From positions 372,001 to 436,000 of the forward strand of contig JACTVC010000036.1 of the NCBI GenBank assembly GCA_018417955.1: a stretch of 64,000 nt of DNA, given 5' to 3'. Below, in pieces: positions 56,001-64,000 of the stretch (position 1 is its first letter; each line of letters starts with the position of its first letter). This DNA is from Laccaria trichodermophora. Its lineage: Eukaryota; Basidiomycota; Agaricomycetes; Agaricales; Hydnangiaceae. Made by a program: the position numbers and the translations under genes. The notes under the pieces were generated by a model. It saw only the letters and a program-made list of their open reading frames with translations, was not told the origin of the DNA and did no database searches.

Positions 56001-57130
56001 TACAAGATATGCTTCAGGGCATTGTGAAGTAGCTGTAGGGCAGTCTGGGCATGTGATTCCCACTGCCTCTTCCCAAAACGTGGACTTAGGATTCGAGATC
56101 CAAGCAGCCTTCTTAACACAATTGTTTGTTCGACGAAAGGCAGCAGCCCATGCTAAACAAAAGAGTAGCACGACTGGACTTATGGAAGTCTTAGCATTAG
56201 AAGACATGCTTATGCAACGTAACTGCATACACAATGTAGACATCCATTCAACCTTCGAGGGCTGCGAAGATTGGATAGTCAAGAAGGTTATCATTGGAAC
56301 TGATGATCAGAACATTATGGCTGCTCCGACCACATGGATTAACACCTCATGTCCCTTTCTCCCTATAGCTAATCCCAGTCCGCACCCACGCTACATTAGA
56401 GCTGGAGAGGTTGTAGGTTACCTACACAACCCCGAGATGATGTTAGATAAGCCCAAGGACAAAGAACAACTAATTAAAATGATTGCATTTGCCGAGGCTC
56501 TCAAGACTACTATCATTGGAACTTTAAAGGCTCAGGATTGAGCTACCACTACTAACCCTACAGCTGATTCACCTGGACATGACAATTGATTCGAAGAAAA
56601 TGAATCATGGGGACCCAAGACTACTGCAGTACCTGAAGACCTGGTTAGCAGAGACGTAGATAAATTAGTTAACCTTGGTCCCAATATACCAGAAGAATAT
56701 CGTGACTGACTGACCAAAGTATTGCACAGGAATGCTGCAGCCTTTGGAGTAGATGTTTGATTAGGACGTATTAAAGCACGAGTTCAAATCTCACTGCAAC
56801 CAAATATGCATCCTATTTCAGAACCTATGTATGGAGCCTCCCCAGCAAAAAGGGAAGTTATTGACCAACAACTCAAAGCTTGGTTCGAAGTGGGAGTCAT
56901 TGAACCCTTGGTCAGCCCTTGGGGATTCCACACTGTAGTAGTCTATCGAAACGGCAAACCCAGACTGGTCATAGATTATTGGAAACTTAATGCTAAGACC
57001 ATACCAGACGAATTCCCTATACCTTGACAATCTGAAATTATACAAGCCTTGTCAGGAGCCCAAGTGTTATCGTCTTTCGACATGTTAGCAGGTTTTACCC
57101 AATTAGAAATGGCCAAAGATGCTAAGGATG
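53074..57130 (+). pseudogene. old gypsy element: gag, protease and start of RT
   Basis: Continuation of the frame at 42548-42912. Blocks in order: EYSS-like gag N-terminal region, a Gly-rich linker (near 54200), the capsid region (PEWDGAGETAIDYLSSM … WWETLPTHDRNYFSSNW), a zinc knuckle CYICTSPKHFHRDC (near 55155), protease ARLDSGANITLILEE, then RT N-terminus (KAWFEVGVIEPLVSPWGFH, RLVIDYWKLNAKT, LSSFDMLAGFTQLEM). It breaks off near 57130. A 4-bp duplication (CACTCACT) near 55838 shifts the frame; a second frame change lies near 53790. Stops at 53230, 53470, 54018, 54663, 54726, 54729, 55134, 55464, 55635, 55894, 55939, 56539, 56587, 56707, 56758 and 57025 are all TGA. RNase H, integrase and LTRs are missing. 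Confidence 0.85.
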
Positions 57131-58254
57131 GTGCCTTGCTATATGCAGGTAAGACAGCACGTGCTGGGGCGCAATCTTTGTGATGGGCCTGATTGGAAAA
57201 TGTTAGCAGTCATTGTTAATTAAGAGAACTTAAAATGTACCCTCAGGCTGTCAGGGTTTCTGTATGCTTTTTTGCAACCGCCAGGACTAGTGTCACAGGT
57301 CCGGTTCAGTCTGGTTTTTTGCCCCAAAAACACGCAACCATGGACTGCAACTGGTCCAGGACCGACCCAGATATTGAGGGAACCGAACTGAGCTACCTAG
57401 GACCGGTCTTTTGCAGTCCATGGACCATGTTCAGACCAATTCAAACTGGTCTTTTTGCATAAAATTTGTCATAGCAATATAAACCATTTGTATCTCAATT
57501 ATTATTACTCTAAAAAATAAACTGGTTATATATCATAGTAAAACATATAAATACCCATCATTCCACCAATTCGTAAGAAATTTAATGAAGGTTTGACATA
57601 GCTATGACTGAAACCGAATTACATCTCGTAAAGACTCAGGCAGAATGTAATGTGGCAACTGTAAATTATTTGATGCATACCATATATTGATAGATGGTGA
57701 GTATATTGTCATAGTTAAAATGTCAATATCCAAAAATTGAATCAAGCAAAATGATGAAAGTTTGAGTGAATTAGAATTAAAGTCATTCTGGTACAAGTTG
57801 CACAAAAAAGTATTTGTGCCAAAATGTATTTGGTTATATCTCTCTCAGTTCTTAACCGTTTTTGATGAACCAAAAACCGAATTAAAGGTAAAAAACGTGG
57901 TTACAAGGCTATGTAAATCACGTGACCGTTTAACCGGTTGCAACCAATTTGAACCGGTCTTTGAATGGTTTTAAAAGATTTTTGAAATGAGGCAACCGGC
58001 AACCGAACCAACCCCAAATTTGGGCAACTGCAACCGAAAAACGACCGGACCATGGTCCAGTTCAGTCTGGTCCATGTTTTATTTTTGGTCCTATGGACCG
58101 GACCTGTAAACACTAGCTGGGACAGGTGAATTGGCCACCCTGTTTATGGATAGTGATCCCAAATAAAGTACAAGTGAGGAGGTGGCTTTTTTTGTGAGAC
58201 TTGAGAGTGTCAGTGGTTTGGTGTACCTTTTTGCACTCTGGGCATTCAGGCATG
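57131..58254 (-). pseudogene. zinc-finger N-terminal exon(s), split by hAT-like element 3
   Basis: From an ATG at 58254 the minus strand reads MPECPECKKVHQTTDTLKSH … HKQGGQFTC. It is interrupted by 57288-58115 and continues GGCKKAYRNPDSLRVHFK. Excising the element with one 8-bp copy keeps the frame and yields a C2H2-like finger. A GT…AG intron follows (near 57236 to 57188). The gene is then cut by the old gypsy relic near 57130. It resembles the N-terminal fingers of the large fungal repeat genes described in the next entry; this is inference. Confidence 0.5.
57288..58115. mobile_element. hAT-like non-autonomous element 3 (828 bp)
   Basis: Ends TAGTGTCACAGGTCCGG and, inward from the right, TAGTGTTTACAGGTCCGG. 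Flanking 8-mers are GCCAGGAC (57280-57287) and GCTGGGAC (58116-58123), both one CpG transition away from GCCGGGAC. ACCGGT(T/C) motifs cluster near both ends, as in element 1. No coding capacity. Confidence 0.75.
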
Positions 58255-58329
58255 GTGGTGGACAGGATGATAGATTTGTTGACGGCATCCAACGCTTCTT
58301 ATATCTCAGAACACATTACATAAGTCATG

Positions 58330-61300
58330 CTATTTATAAAGTTTTAGAACTGCTTGTTTCTAATCACATTCACCAATTGTTCCTCTAACTCTACGTCATG
58401 CAAAAGGGTGGGATGCTCAAGGTAGTATTGACATTAAAAAGTTTGAGTATGGAGTTCAACATTCTTGTTCGAATGTTCTGAGAGCAGCACGACGACGATG
58501 GCAGGGTGGCGTTTTGCAAGGTTGGGAAGGACATTGTCTGTGCACCCTCGACGGAGGAGGTCAAGGTCTGACACAGGGTACTAAAATATATCAGGGGTGT
58601 GAAAACCAAGAACAAAACTGAAACTTACTTTTTCACAAGACATGTACCCATGGCGCTGTAACAGTTTGCCTCCACTTTTTCGGTGCTTGTCAACAATTTG
58701 AAGGGAAACTAGTAAGCAGAATTTCTGGGATTGCTGTTCCCAGATTTCGTGTCAGTTGATGATCAGCAGATGCGCGAGCTTGTCCAAACCCAGCTTCTTC
58801 ACGGCAAGCACAGAAAGGTAAGGGCCAAAGTGGTAGGCCCAGGAAGAGGCTGATGGGAGGCTGTCAGGAGGAGGAACAAAAGTTGTTGATGCTAAGCACA
58901 AGATGTGGTGTTTTTGCCAATCGGCTTCTTGGCAGCTGGGAGACTGCAATGTTTGTGACATCATATGTTTGGCAAAGGTAAAAGAAAACGTACACAATAT
59001 GTTTTGGCTTTGCAGCTGACACATCGTCTGTGTTCCTTTGGAGCAAGAAGCCTGGAACAGTATGGGGCAGAGCAGGGATAGAAGGGGTCCTGACAAATGT
59101 GCATGGGGTAAAAAAGCTCACATAATTGAGTGGAAGCCTTACGTACCAAGGCATATCTGTACACATGGATGATGGTGTGTGAGAGTGAGAGTGATAATGT
59201 CTCAGATGCTATCACTACAAACTTTTATACACCAGACCGTCCTGGCTTTTCCTCTTCTGACAGACACAGCAGCTATACCCCAGCCACTGCCACCACACAG
59301 CAGAGCAGTCTCAACAGTAGCTGCAATAACACAATCATGATGTCAACATGCTGACCAATTAAGCCACCATTTTTCTTGTCTCCATTTCCATGATTAAAAC
59401 ATATTTTTTAATGGAATTTTGGAACATTGTAATGGAGTAAGGAGAAGCTGGGATACTCCTGACACATCACTGCAACGGCTTGTTGGCAAACCAAAGAATG
59501 ACCTTGAGATAGTTGCACATTATTGCATCTGTTGGATTTGTAAATGGAGTTTGCAGCCATGACACAAGTTCTTCAGCTTGGCTCTTTGAAGGTAAAGAGT
59601 TAATGTGAGATGGAATGTCCAGGCAACCAGTGGTGGTACTTCCAGGATAATGAACAAGGATAAACAGCATGGCTTTGATGAGATGTGGATGACTGCAGCT
59701 ATCAACATCAGCCATGGTTTCTTGAACATGTAGAAAGAATGTGTGCTGTACAAAAGTTACTTCTTGTGGTTTTTCCAACAATGCGAGTTTGAAGTTTACC
59801 TGAGGGAGTGAACAAAAATAACAAATGCCTGTGGGGTAACAAAGTCCAGTTGAACGAAATGTCATCCATGCATCAAATTCGGTTGGATCATGCAAGATCT
59901 GACATGTTTCACAGCTGTGACCCTTCCAATCCGTACCTGAATCAAGAGTGAAACAAAATGCACATTGCTCATTCAAGTATTGCATAAAGCACAGAATTGG
60001 GTCTGTGTGCGTCACCTAGAAATGCTGGGTGGCTGTGTCCTTTGCAAAGTCAACTTCTGTTGCCAGGGTTAACATCAACTTTGGTTTTTTCCTGTTGCAG
60101 ATAAAAAAGGTCAACAATAGATTACAATAAAAACTGTCCCACATACATTTTTGGTTGGACGTCTTTTGGATTTAGTGATGGTTGGCCACACTTGATGAGT
60201 GGAGGAAGCCTGATGGATGTTGTAATCAGAGGGAGAGTGGCCCCTGCAGCATGAAAGGTAACGTCCAGCATGGCAGGTGCAGCCATTGGTGCAGCTTTCT
60301 TTTCTTGCTCCTCACAATAGTCGCAAAGAAAAGCCCCAGGAAGAAGTGAGCACATCGTCGCATTTCCATCAAGGAACAAACTTGGGTCAATCCTTTGGCA
60401 TCTATTGGAGGAATGAGCCCATGCCTCCAGATCATCTGCTCCGAAATTGTACAAGTTGTTGTGAGCTGCTTGTTTCCGTCCATCCGTAGAGGTCTTATCA
60501 GTGCCCCTCTAATTCCTGCAGATTCTGGTGGATTCCAGAGGAATGAAATTTGGCAGGGAGGCCTGCCATTTTTATCATTCTGGTGCCTTACCATCCCAGC
60601 GGAATTTGGGCATTCCAGAATTGACACTGGAATGATCCGCAGAATGCACAGGAACAGAATGCAACAGAATCTGGTCCTTTGTTTGTTTATTTTACTTGTG
60701 TTACCAAACAAAGGCAACATTACCAAGCAAATGCAACACCATTCCTTTCCACCACCACCACCCATCCTCTTCCCCACCCCCACAACAGTCACAATAAACC
60801 GACGACGCCACACCACCCATGATGATGACGACAACCCCACATGACCCCACACCGGCGACAACCACCAAGCGACGAATGGCGACAACCACCACCAGTGGCG
60901 TGGCAACCAAACGGATGACAACGACAACTCCACGAGTGCCCACCACAACGACAATGTGAACACCACAACGCCATGTCACAAATCAAACAAGCCCCCACAG
61001 CACAATGGCAACAACGCCCACAACAACAACGATGTCCAATGTCCACAGCTACAATGATGACACGCAACGACGACATGTGATGACAACACGCAATGACAAC
61101 ATGTGATGACAACATGCAACAATGACAACATGCAGGGAATAATGGTAGCCCCCACTCCAATAGTGCCTTGGTTATTTTTCAGTGGTGGAGGTGGCCAATA
61201 TATTGCTGCCATCTCCGCCATGGTGCTCTGCATGCTGGAATGAATTTCTTCTTGAACATTGTTGTTGAACCAGGTCCTCATCTCCGAGTGGCTGGCATCT

Positions 61301-62620
61301 ATCATCTGTTTGATAGATGATGCCGAGAGTGTGGTCATCTCTGGCATGTGCTGTGGAAACAGAGGCACTGTGCCCTCTTGTTGCAACAAGGTGTGAGTGG
61401 CCTCTTGTTGCAATGTGTACGGAGAGTCTTGATCAATCCCGATCAGTTTGTGCCACAGTATGTGGAGACCAATGCATCCATGGATGTGTCGCAGATCAAC
61501 TCCCTGAACCAGTGTGCTATCCAGTCCATATTTCCACAATCCTGTTGCAGTGGTGTGGTTGCTGGAAGAATCAACGTAATACTGCTTTTCTAGTTCAGAT
61601 GTGATTGGATCTCCATGAGCTTGGATAACGAAGCTTGTGTAATTCTGCCAGAATATAATCTTCATGGCTTTGTCACAATTACCAAAAAATTTGGTCGTTT
61701 CTGTGCCCAGAATGTTCTGAGTTGGTCATACATGGTCATTTTCCCGAGATGAGGCCACATCATGTATAGGTGAAACAATTGGCCCTCAGCACCAAACAGA
61801 TCCCTGACGAGTAATTCCTGGAAAGGGCACATGACAGCAAAAAATTGCACAACTTGCTTAGCGATGCTAGGTGGTGGTACATGAGGGTTGAACTTGTCAT
61901 GTTTCATGTGTTGAGAGGTTTTGTCCTCCACATTGGTCAGGCACAATATATTGTATGATATCATGGGTGACCAGAGAATGCCAGCAGGTACATTTCTCAG
62001 TGCTTTGCGTGCAACTTCCGATGCTCTGGAGCTAGTTCCAGCCGATACAATGGTTGAGAGAAGCAGGATGTCTTGCAAGCATAGGCTATTTTTCAGCCAG
62101 TCGAGACAGGGTTTGGCCTTCCAGCAAATCTTGCTGCCCTTGATGATGCAAAAGCTTTGAGCGTGTTTTGCATCTGACAGAAGCCAAGATCCATATGCCA
62201 TCCTCAACTTTAAGAAGGGGTTTCTTGGGTCATCAAGAAAAGAATATCCTGGGGAGAAGTTTTGCATGTCTTCCACAATCTCAAAAAATTAGTAATCAAC
62301 CATTAGGTCGCTGGAAACATTCTCCCCAAAGAACATCTGATTTCTGAGGATGCCCTGTGCTTGAACAGAAAGGTCTTTGACCATTCAGGTCACTTGACAA
62401 AGGTCAATGTGGTGCCCGTGATAGGACACCTCTGTCTTGTCCTGATTTAGGAATGTGAAAGAGGGAAGATTCTCCTCCATGCTGGCTATAGTCATATGAG
62501 TGTGGTAGAGAAAGCACATGGGCATCTCAAAATTGTCTAGCAGATATTGCTTGAACTCGTCATAAGCATTAACAATCAGTCAGACGGCACTCTATAAAAA
62601 ATGGGTGACATGAAACTCAC
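58330..62620 (-). pseudogene. relic of a large RecQ-like repeat gene lacking the helicase core
   Basis: Read leftwards: AYDEFKQYLLDNFEMPMCFL and DLSVQAQGILRNQMFFGENV (62560-62290); SYNILCLTNVEDKTSQHMKH with VPPPSIAKQVVQFF (62000-61830); LVQGVDLRHIHGCIGLHILW (near 61480); NRCQRIDPSLFLDGNATMC then GAFLCDYCEEQ (near 60400-60300); CAFCFTLDSG, then TGICYFCSLPQVNF (59960-59810); and DLDLLRRGCTDNVLPNLAKRH (near 58540). These blocks resemble regions before and after the helicase domain in fungal subtelomeric RecQ-type genes. The DEAH helicase motifs themselves were not found; E6 sits where they would be. Stops and frame breaks are present, so it is not functional as read. Confidence 0.5.
60489..61140. 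mobile_element. E6: E2-like fragment
   Basis: Begins GAGGTCTTATCAGTGCCCC and continues TCTAATTCCTGCAG, the end shared with E2, R1 and R2, in inverted orientation. The AAACAAA…TTTGTTTGTTTA and CAC-rich blocks follow. The opposite end (AAGTACTG) and the matching 8-bp flank (CATCCGTA on the left) were not found, so the right side is deleted. Confidence 0.55.
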
Positions 62621-62638
62621 ACAGGAATACCATAGTTC

Positions 62639-63336
62639 CAATACTTTCCATTCCTCCACTGATTCCTACTGGATTCCACGGATTCCGGCCAGAATCCAGG
62701 GATTCCGTGGATTCTGGCTGGAATTGACAGGAATCTGACTGGAATAGACAGAAATTTCAGTACAAATCTATACTTCTCGATTCCTCCTACAATTCCACTT
62801 TAGCTAGATGTCATATGACTTAATCTGCACTTATCAAGACCTCCTGAATTACTTGTGTAATGCAGTCAGTCAATCTATTATTCTATTCTATGCTGACAAC
62901 TTGAACTTAGGAATTGCTTATGATATTCAAATTTGAACATAAATAATTCAGGTGTATTTACTAGAACTACATGAGATTATTCTACTACAAAATTATCCTA
63001 GTACATAGAGTGTTAAAGGGAGGGGGTTGGGATGGAGGGGAGGGAGAGAGGGGTGAAGGAGAGAGGGGTGATGGGGAGAGGGAGTGATGGGGAGAGGTGG
63101 TGGGGAGTGATGGAGAGGGGAGGGAGTGATGGAGGAGGGAGGGAGTGATAGAGGGGAGGGAGTGAGGGAGAGAGGGGGAGGGAGGGAAAGAGGGGGGAAA
63201 GGAGAGAGAGGGGGCATGGAGGGAGGGACAGAGGGAGGGAAGAAGGATGGAGGGAGGGAAGAGAGGGAGGGTGGATGGAGTGGTGGGGACTGATGGAGGG
63301 GGGAGAGTGTGGTGGGGAGTACTGGCCCTCGTCGCT
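62639..63336. mobile_element. E5: E-like element, ends not settled
   Basis: Left end CAATACTTTCCATTCCTCC resembles CAGTACTTTACACTCCC of E1. GATTCC/GGAATC repeats follow, and a purine tract (63015-63312) of the same kind as in E1 and E2. The right boundary near GAGTACTG (63329-63336) is a guess; no 8-bp duplication was found. It probably truncates the 5' part of the RecQ-like relic. Confidence 0.4.
63015..63312 (+). repeat. purine tract in E5
   Basis: About 300 bp dominated by GGAGGGA and GAGAGGGG motifs with scattered T. Begins AAAGGGAGGGGG like the tracts in E1 and E2. Confidence 0.8.
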
Positions 63337-64000
63337 GTTCATTGTCCTGTGCTTTATGTCGTTCCTGTCGTGTCTTCGTCAACGAAGACACGCCATCATC
63401 CAAAACAAAACAAATGCATGATGGTTGTGGTTAAATCCTCACAAGAGGAAATGCAGGACCCCATCACTGATACTAGAATGAAGGTCGCTGCTGTTAAGAG
63501 ATGAAAATGTTAAAGTTTTCTGGAAAGAAAGAAAGGGAGGGAGAGATCTTACAACAACACCCAGTAATACGCCCTCCACTGTGCACAAAGCCAAGAAAGC
63601 ACATTCCGGATGCACCAACGTGCATATTGCTTGCCCTCAAGCATCCTTGGTCACATGGGGTGGTTGTAGACGTAGATGGTATTGCAGGTGTAAGAAGCGT
63701 AATGCTGGAGTGACTGTTAGGGTACCATCTGTACTTATCCTCTCATTCTCACTCCTCTTATATCAAACACTCCATATTTCACTTTTGTATTACCTAACTA
63801 GTACTTGCTAGTTGTATTCTGTCTACTGTTAGTTTAATAGTTGTACTCCGTGGCTCCTGTACTCGACGCATCAACGAATACGCCCAAACACGACTATGTT
63901 TACGTGCTATGTGCTTGTTTGGAATACAAGCTATTATTTGGATCGCAAGTCTTGCCAAACATTCCCAGACAGGGTAATGTTTGTAAGCAGCTGCAAGGAA
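63337..64000. other. unassigned sequence at the window end
   Basis: A short frame near 63420-63730 (MMVVVKSSQEEMQDPITDTRM; SHGVVVDVDGIAGVRSV in another frame) could be a transposon remnant, but no motif supports it. The last 270 bases are AT-rich with no feature. Confidence 0.3.

Noticed and set aside
36739..57027. TGA recoded as an amino acid (alternative nuclear code or readthrough)
   Set aside because: The host-like genes and the young gypsy element end or stay open without TGA as sense. The stops sit where arginine is expected and other CpG losses accompany them. None of the tRNA-like units has a TCA anticodon.
1..64000. CRISPR arrays, bacterial operons, ribosomal RNA genes, centromeric satellite
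   Set aside because: Repeats present lack the repeat-spacer regularity of CRISPR, and the gene structure is eukaryotic. No rRNA-like conserved core was seen, and tandem arrays are confined to transposons or the two blocks near 4.7-7.6 kb.

Overview
This is a window of nuclear DNA from a filamentous basidiomycete, most likely an Agaricomycete (mushroom-forming fungus). The genes that can be modelled have many introns of about 50-60 bp. The recognisable families (BTB/POZ protein, C2H2 fingers separated by introns, type-B carboxylesterase, Plavaka and KDZ transposases, Ty3/gypsy elements) are typical of that group. No database search was possible; family names come from motifs read by eye.

Positions 1-24,700 are mostly host sequence: the end of a possible F-box/LRR gene, a BTB gene (1967-3861, minus), an intron-containing tRNA-Leu(AAG) (4066-4193, minus), a tandem array of four tRNA-like units with different anticodon loops (4714-5652), a non-coding repeat block (5.7-7.6 kb), three unknown protein genes (7789-8661, 10817-12265, 21354-23042), a secreted carboxylesterase (12603-14958) with two decayed partial copies (9390-9990 and 23135-23300), and a decayed C2H2 gene (16586-17578). 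From 17.8 to 20 kb there is an intron-rich transcript candidate.

Positions 24,727-36,000 are a 5'-truncated LINE (13-bp target duplication, A-tail). Inside it sits an almost intact Ty3/gypsy element (25946-35337, two 1039-bp LTRs, 4-bp target duplication). The LTRs differ at five bases, all at CpG sites, and pol has one premature TGA.

Positions 36,600-63,400 are a graveyard of nested transposons. A Plavaka-type transposase relic and a KDZ transposase fragment are followed by an old gypsy gag-pro-RT relic. That relic is split in frame by a 10-kb insertion (E3, 42913-53073, 8-bp duplication). Inside E3 are E2 (43367-45112, perfect 8-bp duplication) and a 6.75-kb LTR element without gag-pol (46018-52769, 5-bp duplication). 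The LTR element in turn carries two hAT-like elements (47433-48489, 50538-52358). A third hAT-like element (57288-58115) splits a minus-strand zinc-finger exon. The right end is a relic of a large minus-strand gene resembling the non-helicase parts of fungal RecQ-like repeat genes.

Two themes stand out. First, E1, E2, E3 and the KDZ fragment share terminal sequences (CAGTACTT at one end, GAGGNCTT at the other) and 8-bp duplications, which suggests a non-autonomous family moved by a KDZ transposase. Second, 24 of the 24 premature stops read in frame in the gypsy and Plavaka relics are TGA, and LTR and target-duplication differences are concentrated at CpG sites. This points to methylation-linked CpG loss.
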